This document shows, piece after piece, positions 1 to 6,955 of a stretch of 32,231 nucleotides of DNA (within the stretch, counting starts at the first letter, position 1; each line of letters begins with the position of its first letter). A program made the position numbers and the translations under genes. The stretch is from Desulfobulbaceae bacterium (GTDB lineage Bacteria; Desulfobacterota; Desulfobulbia; Desulfobulbales; Desulfobulbaceae): positions 1 through 32,231 of the forward strand of contig WFUT01000199.1 of the NCBI GenBank assembly GCA_015484845.1, in the 5' to 3' direction. The notes below the pieces were generated by a model. The model did not search any database. It saw nothing but the letters and a program-made list of their open reading frames with translations, and was not told the DNA's origin.

Positions 1-63
1 GCTGGTTAGAGCGCACGGCTCATATCCGTGGTGTCCGGGGTTCAAGTCCCTGCATCGCCACCA
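1..63 (+). tRNA. tRNA-Met (CAT anticodon), 5' end cut by window edge
   Basis: The window opens inside a tRNA. The D-loop, a 5-bp anticodon stem (CACGG/CCGTG) around a loop with anticodon CAT at 21-23, the T arm with GTTCAAGT-type loop, the acceptor 3' strand CATCGCC and an encoded CCA end at 63 are all visible. CAT can be elongator Met, initiator Met or lysidine-modified Ile. The layout fits elongator tRNA-Met best, but the missing 5' strand prevents a firm decision. A terminator follows directly. Confidence 0.9.
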
Positions 64-71
64 GAAATCCC

Positions 72-114
72 AATAACCCGAGCATAATATATTGATTATG
101 CTCGGGTTATTTTG
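72..114 (+). terminator. Rho-independent terminator after tRNA-Met
   Basis: A perfect 17-bp inverted repeat (72-88 with 95-111) around a 6-nt loop ends in TTATTTTGT. It begins 9 nt after the tRNA CCA end, so it should end that transcript. The T-tract is short, but the stem is long and uninterrupted. Confidence 0.85.
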
Positions 115-562
115 TGTGAGCCCTTCGCGGTGACTATGCGCTGTACCGGTGGCACAACGGCAGTTCCCAGCGGCTCAAATGTCCCTCACAACCAAGGGAT
201 CAGAGCCATGCACACACCATCCTCCCTGCTGAAAAATTCCTGTGGTATTTATCATCCCCGCCTTGCCGTTCCTCGATGTGACCTCGGGGACCTTACGCAT
301 TTCTTACTGAGAGAGAACATTTGTCACCTCGTGACATCGCTCTGCGGTGTCACGAGGTGACAAATGCTGCCTTTTTTTCGACCGTCTTTTCTTGCAGGCG
401 AGAGGAACCGTTGCTCAGCAGCGGCCCGTACCCAGGCACGGGCTGCTGCAGCTTTTCCGGGCTCGCCGTTTGAGGACCAAAGGCCCTGGTCGCTGTTACT
501 GGTCGATTGTCCGTGGGAAAGGCTTGATGGAATCGAGTGGTTCAGATCGCTCAGGTGACGTT
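115..562. other. Non-coding stretch between tRNA-Met and the ICMT-like gene
   Basis: I find no convincing gene on either strand here. The open frames (for example 112-360 on plus and 324-665 on minus) have low-complexity or arginine-rich translations, no ribosome binding site and no family resemblance. The stretch holds the nested palindrome at 318-366 and an imperfect hairpin at 417-448 (CAGCAG...CCCGT pairing with ACGGGCTGCTG, 3-nt bulge). Nothing else is recognisable. Confidence 0.6.
318..378 (+). repeat. Nested palindrome (palindrome of palindromes) with T-run
   Basis: Left arm 318-339 and right arm 345-366 are 22-nt reverse complements with one mismatch, separated by 5 nt. Each arm also contains its own small palindrome, GTCAC-CTC-GTGAC on the left and GTCAC-GAG-GTGAC on the right. 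A run of seven T follows at 372-378 on the plus strand. It could be a strong terminator-like hairpin, a cruciform-forming element, a paired operator or a miniature mobile repeat. No gene on the plus strand ends nearby to need a terminator. Confidence 0.75.
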
Positions 563-1093
563 TCACTTTTTTGCAAAGAGCTTTTTCAGGCAGGTCAGAT
601 TGAAACAGACGGGAGGCACCTTTTGGGCGTAGGCTTCGTAGTCGGCGCCGAATTTCTTTCGACACTCCCTCTCTTCGAGGGTCATGACCATGATGACGAT
701 AAATAGCATCTCTATCGGGGCGATGACCGTGATGAAGGTGGGCGAGCCGATTATCAGCGCCAGGGCGAGGGGAACGAGCGTGAGTCCGAAAAGCATCGGA
801 TGGCGCATATGCTCATAGATTCCGCTCGTGACCAGGCGGTTGGTCTCCAGGCGTGCTACGTCGCCTTCCCTGCCGTGCCTGGCAAGCTCCCGTCCGCCGG
901 TGGCTGCGGCACGAAATGCCATCCTCATCAGGATATACCCGACGACGAACGTGAGCAGGTGATAGAGGGGATTGAAAAAGAGTTTTCGAAAATGGATGAG
1001 ATCGAAGTATATCCCCCCGGCGGCCCCGCCTATGAGCATCAGCGCCCAGAGCAGGATGCGGATGACCACGGAGGGGGTGGTTTTAAGTTTCAT
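563..1093 (-). CDS. Isoprenylcysteine carboxyl methyltransferase-like (ICMT/PEMT) membrane protein
   Basis: A 176-residue integral membrane protein of the ICMT/phospholipid methyltransferase superfamily. N-terminal hydrophobic helices lie at about 10-60. They are followed by the family signature SGIYEHMRHPM (about 108-118), more hydrophobic segments, and the C-terminal EERECRKKFG...YEAYAQKVP block that helps bind S-adenosylmethionine. Bacterial members methylate unknown small or lipid substrates, because bacteria lack prenylated CaaX proteins. It is the last gene of the permease-thioredoxin operon, 144 nt after the thioredoxin stop. An AAAGGG sits just before the ATG. Substrate cannot be told from sequence; methylation of a thiol or metalloid compound is one idea suggested only by the context. 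Confidence 0.8.
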   Translation of the reverse strand: MKLKTTPSVVIRILLWALMLIGGAAGGIYFDLIHFRKLFFNPLYHLLTFVVGYILMRMAFRAAATGGRELARHGREGDVARLETNRLVTSGIYEHMRHPMLFGLTLVPLALALIIGSPTFITVIAPIEMLFIVIMVMTLEERECRKKFGADYEAYAQKVPPVCFNLTCLKKLFAKK

Positions 1094-1237
1094 GACCCTT
1101 TGCGAACTCTTCGAGCCGCTCCATTGTCAACAGATGCTCGACATTTCTCCGGGAAGGTGCCGGAAGGAAGTCAGGGCCATTCTCCGGGACAAAAGATGCG
1201 GTTGGTTGGTGTGGCGCTTACGCACGGCACGCCGGGA

Positions 1238-1468
1238 TCAGGCGATCCACTCCTCGACTTCGGCCTGTTTCGGCACCCGGCCGACACACTTGACCTCGCC
1301 GTCAACAACGATGGCAGGTGTTGAAAAGATGCCCATCTTGGCGATCTCGGCAAAATCCGAGACCTTGGTCACTGTCGCCTCGACACCCCTGGCGGCAAGG
1401 GCCGCCTCGACAACCTTCCGGGCCTGCTCGCAGGATGCGCACCCTGGCCCGCATACCTTGATTTCCAT
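1238..1468 (-). CDS. Small thioredoxin-fold redox protein (TM0996/MTH895 type)
   Basis: A 76-residue thioredoxin/glutaredoxin-like domain. Three cysteines lie at the start (C6, C10, C13), with C10-A-S-C13 as the CxxC redox site directly after the first strand. The cis-proline loop is seen in GIFSTPAIVVDGEV (about 47-60). The size and missing N-terminal extension match the redox-active disulfide protein 2 family, which is often encoded beside YraQ/ArsP-type permeases in anaerobes. A GAGGA ribosome site lies 6 nt before the ATG. It sits 123 nt downstream of the permease, presumably on the same transcript. It probably works as a cytoplasmic thiol-disulfide or metal-thiol partner of the permease; that partnership is inferred from linkage. 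Confidence 0.88.
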   Translation of the reverse strand: MEIKVCGPGCASCEQARKVVEAALAARGVEATVTKVSDFAEIAKMGIFSTPAIVVDGEVKCVGRVPKQAEVEEWIA

Positions 1469-1591
1469 AATTCTTCCTCGCTTGGCTGTTTTGTGTATGT
1501 GGTGAGATGGCTCGAAAACGTCGCTTCCGCACCGTTCGTGGCGGCATGGCGCTTCCCGGAACCGGCATTCCTGTTCCCCCTGTTGGCCTCC

Positions 1592-2689
1592 CTATATAAT
1601 CAGGTTGAAGAGAAAGCCTGTAAAGAGGATGCCGCTGCCGACAACGGCGATAAAGACCGCAATGAGCTTGGGCTTGAGCACCTTGCGCAGGATGACCATT
1701 TCCGGAAACGAAAGGGCAATGACGCTCATCATGAAGGCCAGCACCGTTCCCAGGGCCGCGCCCTTGCCGAGCAGGGCCTCGACCACCGGCACGATCCCGG
1801 CCGCGTTGGAATACATGGGAATGCCCACGAGAACGGCGGCCGGCACGGACCACCAGGCGTCCTTGCCCATGATCGCCGCCATCAGCGATTCCGGCACGTA
1901 TCCGTGAATGAGGGCCCCGACACTGATGCCGAGGACAACATAAAACCATACCTTGCCGACGATGTCACGGACCGCCTCCCTGCCCCGGTCGACCCGGTCG
2001 GCCCAAGTCAGTTTCTCCTCGATGACCACCGCTTCTGCCGCCCGCAGCTCCTGGACCCAGTCCTCCACCCAGTGTTCCAGCCCGAAGCGGCCGATCACCC
2101 AGCCGGCAATGATGGCGATGAGCAGGCCGGTGACCAGGTAGATGGCTGCAACCTTCCAGCCCAGCAGTCCGTAGAGCAGGACCAGGGCGATCTCGTTGAC
2201 CATGGGTGCCGCGATGAGAAAGGAAAATGTTACTCCCAGGGGCACCCCGGCCTGGACAAAGCCCAGGAAAAGCGGCACGGCGGAACAGGAGCAGAAGGGC
2301 GTGACAATGCCCAGCAGGGCCGCCATCACGTTGCCGACCGTTTCCCGTTTGCCGGCCAGGTACTTCCTGGTCCGTTCCTGGGTAAAAAAGGAGCGGACCA
2401 TGCCGATGATGAACACCACCAGCACCAGGAGCATGAGCACCTTGGGGGTATCATAGACGAAAAACTGGACAGCCTCTCCCAGGTGGGTTCCGTGCCTGAT
2501 CCCGAGCAGGGAATAGGTGAAGAAGAGGGAGAACGGCTCCAGTTGCCTGTAGACCAGGTACCAGAGAACGAGAGCAGCGGCACCGAGAAGGAGGGATAAT
2601 CCCATGCCCATTCTCTTCTGGCCGGTGCCTGTTTTCCGGTGGTCATCGGCAGCGCCGCAGTCACATCCGGCAGGTTGGATAGGTTCCAT
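1592..2689 (-). CDS. YraQ/ArsP-family (DUF318) permease
   Basis: A 365-residue polytopic membrane protein. After a short N-terminal tail with C9 and C11 (GCDCG), about eight hydrophobic helices follow in two clusters split by a charged cytoplasmic loop (about 205-245). The signature TPFCSCSAVPLF (about 139-150), with two cysteines near a proline, marks the DUF318 permease family. ArsP of this family exports organoarsenicals. A second half-site, GIPMYSNAAG, lies near 290-300. AGAGGA before the ATG gives a good ribosome site. An ArsR-type palindrome overlaps its promoter, which fits metalloid or metal-thiol efflux. The exact substrate is unknown. The N-terminal CDC pair could be a metal-binding tail. 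Confidence 0.88.
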   Translation of the reverse strand: MEPIQPAGCDCGAADDHRKTGTGQKRMGMGLSLLLGAAALVLWYLVYRQLEPFSLFFTYSLLGIRHGTHLGEAVQFFVYDTPKVLMLLVLVVFIIGMVRSFFTQERTRKYLAGKRETVGNVMAALLGIVTPFCSCSAVPLFLGFVQAGVPLGVTFSFLIAAPMVNEIALVLLYGLLGWKVAAIYLVTGLLIAIIAGWVIGRFGLEHWVEDWVQELRAAEAVVIEEKLTWADRVDRGREAVRDIVGKVWFYVVLGISVGALIHGYVPESLMAAIMGKDAWWSVPAAVLVGIPMYSNAAGIVPVVEALLGKGAALGTVLAFMMSVIALSFPEMVILRKVLKPKLIAVFIAVVGSGILFTGFLFNLII

Positions 2690-2726
2690 GGTTTTCCTCT
2701 TGCTGTTGAACAGGGTGTGTCGTGAT

Positions 2727-2752
2727 CTATATATCGCTATTTAACGATATAG
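2727..2752 (-). promoter_or_regulatory. ArsR/SmtB-type operator over the permease -10
   Basis: An AT-rich inverted repeat TATATCG (2730-2736) and CGATATA (2745-2751), with an 8-nt spacer, stands out from the GC-rich surroundings. The TATCG-spacer-CGATA pattern is typical of ArsR-family repressor sites. It overlaps the predicted -10 of the permease operon promoter, so repressor binding would block RNA polymerase. No arsR gene is visible in the window. Confidence 0.65.
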
Positions 2753-2776
2753 TAACACCGTCCTGTTCTTTGTCAA
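2749..2776 (-). promoter_or_regulatory. Sigma-70 promoter of the permease-thioredoxin-ICMT operon
   Basis: On the minus strand, TTGACA (2771-2776) is a perfect -35. A 16-nt spacer and TACTAT (2749-2754) as the -10 follow. The start of transcription would fall near 2742, inside the operator palindrome and about 50 nt before the permease ATG. Confidence 0.7.
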
Positions 2777-2966
2777 ACGATTTTCTTCCCCAAAAAAAGG
2801 AAAAAAATGGGGCCGGGGGCGGGCGGCGATGGCGGCGGAATGTGCCTCCGGCCGGTCCCGGGCATGGCGGCAGCACCACCGGCTGCCCGTGATGATCGCC
2901 TGTGAGGCTGCGGCGACTGCTGTCGCTACCGGCAGGGGTGGTGAGAAAGGCTTGAACGAGCTGCAA
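2777..2966. other. GC-rich intergenic spacer, nothing recognised
   Basis: This is the space between the back of the permease promoter and the tRNA terminator. A minus-strand open frame (2727-2984) crosses both the promoter and the terminator and looks like no protein family. No arsR-like gene is present here. Confidence 0.5.
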
Positions 2967-3014
2967 ATAAAAAAAAGCCATCAAGGGGATTGATGTCCCT
3001 GGATGGCTTTTTGC
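2967..3014 (-). terminator. Rho-independent terminator of the tRNA-Lys/Glu operon
   Basis: On the minus strand an AAAAAGCCATC...GATGGCTTTTT stem with an adjoining CCC/GGG extension (one mismatch) closes a short loop. It is followed by a run of eight T. It starts about 47 nt beyond the tRNA-Glu CCA end. Confidence 0.88.
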
Positions 3015-3060
3015 AAAAGAGAGGGGCTGTACCTGCCTGTTCCCGCTCCTTCAAAAAAAA

Positions 3061-3138
3061 TGGCGTCCCCAACCGGATTTGAACCGGTGTTGCCGGCGTG
3101 AAAGGCCGGTGTCCTGGACCTGACTAGACGATGGGGAC
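3061..3138 (-). tRNA. tRNA-Glu (TTC)
   Basis: Complete cloverleaf on the minus strand. The acceptor GTCCCCA pairs with TGGGGAC. The D arm is CGTCTAGTCAGGTCCAGGAC-like. The anticodon stem CCGGC/GCCGG surrounds the anticodon TTC, the T loop is TTCAAAT, and the CCA end is encoded. It is the second tRNA in a two-tRNA transcript, 17 nt after tRNA-Lys. Confidence 0.96.
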
Positions 3139-3155
3139 CTGTCCGTATTTCTGAC

Positions 3156-3231
3156 TGGTGGGTCGTGCGCGACTCGAACGCGCGACTCTCTGCTTAAAAG
3201 GCAGATACTCTACCAGCTGAGTTAACGACCC
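3156..3231 (-). tRNA. tRNA-Lys (TTT)
   Basis: Complete cloverleaf on the minus strand. Acceptor GGGTCGT pairs with ACGACCC. The D loop contains CAGCTGGTAGAG. The anticodon stem CTGCC/GGCAG surrounds the loop with anticodon TTT, the T loop is TTCGAGT, and CCA is encoded at 3156-3158. It is first in the tRNA operon and lies about 10 nt from the predicted transcription start. Confidence 0.96.
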
Positions 3232-3248
3232 CTTTTTTGAGAGAGTTT

Positions 3249-3277
3249 TCTCTACCCTTTTTTATATACCGTGTCAA
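3249..3277 (-). promoter_or_regulatory. tRNA operon promoter
   Basis: On the minus strand, a consensus -35 TTGACA (3272-3277), a 17-nt spacer and TAGAGA (3249-3254) as a weaker -10. Transcription would begin near 3242, a short leader ahead of tRNA-Lys, which is normal for a tRNA operon. Confidence 0.65.
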
Positions 3278-3347
3278 CGAAAAATATGCAAAGCGGTTGT
3301 GAAAAATTACCGTCCTGCAAAGGCATTCTCCGGGGGGTCGTATTTCC

Positions 3348-3376
3348 TTGTTGCCTGGGTGCAGGTCTGCTATATC
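3348..3376 (+). promoter_or_regulatory. Sigma-70 promoter for the rdgC-like genes
   Basis: TTGTTG (3348-3353), exactly 17 nt, then TATATC (3371-3376). Start of transcription would be near 3383, giving a leader of about 70 nt before the rdgC-like ATG. It may also serve the genes down to radC. Confidence 0.5.
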
Positions 3377-3454
3377 AAGGGACGAAACAGAAGAGGCGCT
3401 CTCCGCTCGGGGGATCGCCATCATATTGATTTCGTATCGTGAATGTGTTGACCC

Positions 3455-4063
3455 ATGGGCCTGTTATCCGGTTCTGCATCGTTTGTTCGTTTCGTGGTCG
3501 AGGGCGAGATGCCCGACCGTTTCTGGGATTTTGTCGCCGACCGGGTGGCGGCCAACAGTTTCCAGGACATAGATGATTCCCTGGACGAGTATTCCATCGG
3601 CTGGGTCTCGGTGGCCAACATGTTTGATGCCGAGTTCGCCTACAGCTCCTATGCGGCCGGCGATTACGTGGTGCTGACCATGCGGGTCGACGAGCGCAAG
3701 GTCTCGCCGGCGGTCCTGAAGAAGTGTGTCATGAAGGAGGAGGAGCGCATCCGCCAGGAGAAGCAGTTGCCACGGCTTTCCCGCGCCGTGCGCCTGGAGA
3801 TCAAGGAGCGGGTGCGGGCGGAGCTGGTGCGCAAGTCCGTGCCCGTGCCCGCGACCTATGACCTCTGCTGGAATCTCTCGGACAACACCCTGCTCTTCTT
3901 CTCCACCTCGAAAAAGGCCATGGCCCTGCTGGAGGAACTCTTCTCCGATACGTTCGACATGACCCTGGTGCCGCAGATTCCCTGGTTCTCGGCCATCCGC
4001 GTGCTGGATGGAGAGGACGCGGAGCAGCGCCTGGAAGAGCTGCGGCCCGCGATCCTTATCTGA
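3455..4063 (+). CDS. RdgC-like recombination-associated protein, short (N-terminal part)
   Basis: A 202-residue protein that resembles the N-terminal two thirds of RdgC, the ring-shaped dsDNA-binding protein that restrains RecA. An opening strand (VRFVVEGEMP) leads into an SIGWV motif, which aligns with KMGWV in E. coli RdgC. A basic helical part with KKCVMKEEERIRQEK and RLSRAVRLEIKERV follows, then a strand SDNTLLFFSTSKKAMALLEELF matching the RdgC CDLW/SAKKAEDTLALL region. E. coli RdgC has 303 residues; this protein stops about 100 short. An in-frame TGA lies just before the ATG, so the start cannot be further upstream. No clear Shine-Dalgarno is seen. The next gene looks like the missing part. 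Confidence 0.7.
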   Translation: MGLLSGSASFVRFVVEGEMPDRFWDFVADRVAANSFQDIDDSLDEYSIGWVSVANMFDAEFAYSSYAAGDYVVLTMRVDERKVSPAVLKKCVMKEEERIRQEKQLPRLSRAVRLEIKERVRAELVRKSVPVPATYDLCWNLSDNTLLFFSTSKKAMALLEELFSDTFDMTLVPQIPWFSAIRVLDGEDAEQRLEELRPAILI

Positions 4064-4111
4064 GATGCGGCGGACACCGGCGACAATCACCTACCCGCGG
4101 AGTGACAAGCA

Positions 4112-4651
4112 ATGGATCTCGTCGATCTGATACAGGAAAAGCGGTTCATCGGCCAGGAGTTCCTGGCCTGGCTCTGGTACAAGTCCGAAGAGCGGGGCGG
4201 CTCGGTGGAGGTGGAGGGGCTGGGCGATGTGCTGGTGGTCTTTGAAAAACACATGCTCCTGGAGTATGGTGAGGGCGAAGCCAGTGAAAAGGTCATCTGC
4301 CGCGGCCTGCAGACCGAGCTGAAAGAGGCCCGCGCCGGGCTGGGTCTGGGCAAGAAGCCGGAGCAGGCGCGCCTGCGCCTGGCCAGGGGCGATTACGAGT
4401 TCGGGGTCACCCTGACCGCGACCCTGTTCGAGTTCCGCAACGTGCGCCTGCCCAAGACCGTTGCCGCGGCCGACGAGGGCACGGACCCGGATTCCATCGA
4501 GGGCCAGATCCTGGAACGGATCGCGCTCTTCGAGGAGCTGACCGGGCTGGTGGGCGAGCTGTTCAGGATGTTCATCACCATCCGCGCTTCGGACCAGTGG
4601 CCCGATGAGCTGCTCAGGATACGGGCCTGGGTGGGCGAGGTCGAGGAGTAG
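4112..4651 (+). CDS. Conserved protein, candidate C-terminal RdgC half
   Basis: A 179-residue soluble protein beginning 48 nt after the rdgC-like gene, with GGAG 9 nt before its ATG. It starts with a helical [19 protein letters not shown] segment. A strand-rich middle follows, with a [14 protein letters not shown] stretch and [15 protein letters not shown]. An acidic helical tail ([22 protein letters not shown]) closes it. The order of strand ([13 protein letters not shown]), conserved RNVRLPK-like basic turn and final long helix parallels the C-terminal region of E. coli RdgC (KLALDWQQRIQFVM, KRLKF, ELAALIQNLIEGL). No catalytic motif is seen. I infer it forms a two-subunit RdgC with its neighbour; similarity is faint and unproven. 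Confidence 0.55.
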   Translation: MDLVDLIQEKRFIGQEFLAWLWYKSEERGGSVEVEGLGDVLVVFEKHMLLEYGEGEASEKVICRGLQTELKEARAGLGLGKKPEQARLRLARGDYEFGVTLTATLFEFRNVRLPKTVAAADEGTDPDSIEGQILERIALFEELTGLVGELFRMFITIRASDQWPDELLRIRAWVGEVEE

Positions 4652-4707
4652 AAGGCAGGGCGTTGGTGGGAACGAGTGATTGCAACGAGTATGTACAGGT
4701 AGTGACA

Positions 4708-6129
4708 ATGGAATTTGAGACCGTGATCGGGCTGGAGATCCACGCCCAGATGAAAACCAGGAGTAAGATCTTCTGCGGTTGCTCCACCGAGTTCGGGGCC
4801 CCGCCCAATACCCATACCTGCCCCGTCTGCCTGGGGATGCCGGGGGTCCTGCCGGTCCTGAATCGCAAGGTGGTGGAGTTCGCCATCAAGCTGGCCCTGG
4901 CGACCGAGTCCACCATCAACCTGGAGAACCGGTTTGCACGCAAGAACTATTTTTATCCCGACCTGCCCAAGGGGTACCAGATCTCCCAGTACGAGCTGCC
5001 CATAGCCGAGCACGGCCGGATCGGGATCGAGGTGGATGGCGAACAGAAGTATATCGGCATCACCCGCATCCACATGGAGGAGGATGCCGGCAAGCTGGTC
5101 CATGACGACGTGGAGCCGGTGAGCTACGTGGACCTGAACCGCACCGGCACGCCGCTTCTGGAGATCGTCTCCGAGCCCGATATCCGTTCCCCGGCCGAGG
5201 CCGCCGCCTACCTGAGGAAACTGCATGCCATTGTCCGTTATCTCGACATCTGCGACGGCAACATGCAGGAGGGCAGTTTCCGCTGCGACGCCAACATCTC
5301 CCTGCGGCCCAGGGGGCAGGAGGAGTTCGGCATCCGCACCGAGCTCAAGAACATGAACTCGTTTCGCAACGTGCAGCTCGCCCTGGAGTACGAGGAGCGC
5401 CGCCAGCGCGACATCCTCCTCGACGGTGGCCAGGTGGTCCAGCAGACCATGCTCTGGAACCCGGACAAGGGCCGGACCGAGCCCATGCGCGGCAAGGAGG
5501 AGGCCCACGACTACCGCTATTTTCCCGACCCCGACCTGGTGCCGGTGGAGGTGGACGAGGCCTGGATCGAGGCGGTGCGCCGCGACCTGCCCGAGCTGCC
5601 CGACATCCGCAGGCAACGGTTCATGACCGAGCTGGGGCTGCCGGAGTACGACGCCACCATCCTCACCGCCTCCCGCGAGCTGGCCGACTTCTTCGAGGCC
5701 GCCCTGGCCGGCTTTGCCAATGCCAAGAAGCTGAGCAACTTCATCGGCACCGAGCTCCTGCGCGAGTATGGCCCGGAGCGCATCACCGAGTGCCCGGTGG
5801 CGCCGGCCCAGCTCGCCCGCCTGCTGGCCATGGCCGACGAGGGCACCATCTCGGGCAAGATCGCCAAGACGGTCTTTGTCGAGATGCTGGCCTCGGGAAC
5901 CGACCCGGACGTGATCGTCAAGGAGAAGGGACTGGTGCAGATGAGCGACGAGGGCGAGCTGGTGGCCCTGGTCCGGGAGATCATCGAGGCCAACCCCGCC
6001 CAGGCGCAGCAGTACCGGGACGGCAAGACCAAGGTGATCGGCTTCTTTGTCGGCCAGCTCATGAAGAAGACCCGCGGCCAGGCCAACCCGCAGCTTGCCA
6101 ACAGGCTCTTTCAGCAGGAACTTTCCTAG
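4708..6129 (+). CDS. gatB: Aspartyl/glutamyl-tRNA(Asn/Gln) amidotransferase subunit B
   Basis: GatB of the GatCAB complex, which converts Glu-tRNA-Gln and Asp-tRNA-Asn to the amide forms in the cytoplasm. At 473 residues it has the usual family length. The N-terminal cradle carries the [12 protein letters not shown] signature. Zinc-site cysteines lie in CGCSTEF and THTCPVCLG. The [16 protein letters not shown] motif, [24 protein letters not shown] and [11 protein letters not shown] follow in normal order. The C-terminal helical YqeY-like tail ends with [18 protein letters not shown] chose the ATG at 4708 because family members begin [10 protein letters not shown]; a longer frame from 4663 adds 15 residues without support. 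gatA and gatC are not in the window. Confidence 0.97.
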   Translation: MEFETVIGLEIHAQMKTRSKIFCGCSTEFGAPPNTHTCPVCLGMPGVLPVLNRKVVEFAIKLALATESTINLENRFARKNYFYPDLPKGYQISQYELPIAEHGRIGIEVDGEQKYIGITRIHMEEDAGKLVHDDVEPVSYVDLNRTGTPLLEIVSEPDIRSPAEAAAYLRKLHAIVRYLDICDGNMQEGSFRCDANISLRPRGQEEFGIRTELKNMNSFRNVQLALEYEERRQRDILLDGGQVVQQTMLWNPDKGRTEPMRGKEEAHDYRYFPDPDLVPVEVDEAWIEAVRRDLPELPDIRRQRFMTELGLPEYDATILTASRELADFFEAALAGFANAKKLSNFIGTELLREYGPERITECPVAPAQLARLLAMADEGTISGKIAKTVFVEMLASGTDPDVIVKEKGLVQMSDEGELVALVREIIEANPAQAQQYRDGKTKVIGFFVGQLMKKTRGQANPQLANRLFQQELS

Positions 6130-6160
6130 CAGGGCCGTCGACCGGCAGGCAGGCGGAACC

Positions 6161-6907
6161 GTGGCGCCACAGCGGAAAGGGCAGAAGCAGCAGCGCGGGG
6201 CAGGGCACCGGCAGCGGCTGCGGGACAAGTTCCTCGAGCGGGGCATCGAGGCCTTTGGCGATGACGAACTGATCGAGCTGCTCCTCACCTTTGGCACGCC
6301 GCGCACCGATACCCGGCAGACCGCCCGCGCGGCCCTGGCCCGCTTCGGCTCCCTGCCCGCGGTCCTGGACGCCCCGGCGTCCGAGCTGCAGCAGGTCCGG
6401 GGCCTGGGGCCGAAGAATATCTTTGCCCTCCACTTCATCCAGGGCGTGGCCCGCCGCTACCTCCGGCAGCGCATCATCGGCAAGAAGTACATCGCCTCGT
6501 CCCGGGACGTGGCCGAGTACCTGATCCACGAGATGCGCGGCCTGGAGCGCGAGGTCTTCATGGTGGTCTACCTGGACGCCTCGCACGCGGTCCTGGACAG
6601 CGAGATCCTCTCGCAGGGTACAGTGAATGTCAACACCGTCTATCCCCGCGAGGTGGTCCGCGCGGCCCTGGCGCGCAACGCCAGCGCCCTGGTTATCGCC
6701 CACAACCACCCCTCGGGCAGCCTCACCCCATCGGCCCAGGACGAGCGCCTTACCCGCACCCTGCACCTGGTCTGCTCCTTCATGCACCTCACCCTGCTCG
6801 ACCACCTGGTCATCGGCCAGGGCGAGACCGCCTTCAGTTTTGCCGATCACGGCCTCATGGCCCGCATCCGCCGGGAATGCGGGGAGCTGCTGGACCGGCT
6901 CGGCTGA
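6161..6907 (+). CDS. radC: RadC-family JAB/MPN metalloprotein
   Basis: RadC (UPF0758) family protein of 248 residues with the GTG start at 6161; a TTG at 6095 would overlap gatB by 35 nt. After a basic tail, RQRLRDKFLERGIEAFGDDELIELLL is the family N-terminal helix-hairpin-helix-like part, with a second hairpin in VRGLGPKNIFALH. The JAMM-type metal site is complete: the HNHPSG motif with SAQD about ten residues later (HxH...SxxxD). Despite the historical name, a direct DNA repair role is doubtful. It directly follows gatB (31 nt to the GTG), so it probably shares its transcript. Confidence 0.93.
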   Translation: MAPQRKGQKQQRGAGHRQRLRDKFLERGIEAFGDDELIELLLTFGTPRTDTRQTARAALARFGSLPAVLDAPASELQQVRGLGPKNIFALHFIQGVARRYLRQRIIGKKYIASSRDVAEYLIHEMRGLEREVFMVVYLDASHAVLDSEILSQGTVNVNTVYPREVVRAALARNASALVIAHNHPSGSLTPSAQDERLTRTLHLVCSFMHLTLLDHLVIGQGETAFSFADHGLMARIRRECGELLDRLG

Positions 6908-6919
6908 CCGGCTGCCCGG

Positions 6920-6950
6920 CCCGGCGCAGGGCCTGCCCGGCCGCGCCGGG
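6920..6950. terminator. Candidate bidirectional hairpin between convergent radC and ybhB-like genes
   Basis: CCCGGCGC (6920-6927) pairs perfectly with GCGCCGGG (6943-6950) in the 48-nt gap between two converging genes. No T-run is present on either side, so this is a possible rather than a clear intrinsic terminator. Confidence 0.35.
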
Positions 6951-6955
6951 GTTCA

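Noticed and set aside
112-360. 82-codon plus-strand ORF after the tRNA terminator
   Set aside because: Starts inside the terminator region, no ribosome site, and ends in the nested palindrome.
417-448. Imperfect hairpin as a terminator
   Set aside because: It has a 3-nt bulge, only four T downstream, and no gene end nearby on the matching strand.
2727-2984. 85-codon minus-strand ORF as a possible arsR
   Set aside because: No helix-turn-helix or metal-binding cysteines; it spans the tRNA terminator and the permease promoter.
4393-6438. 681-codon minus-strand ORF
   Set aside because: Antisense to gatB and parts of its neighbours; no recognisable domain.
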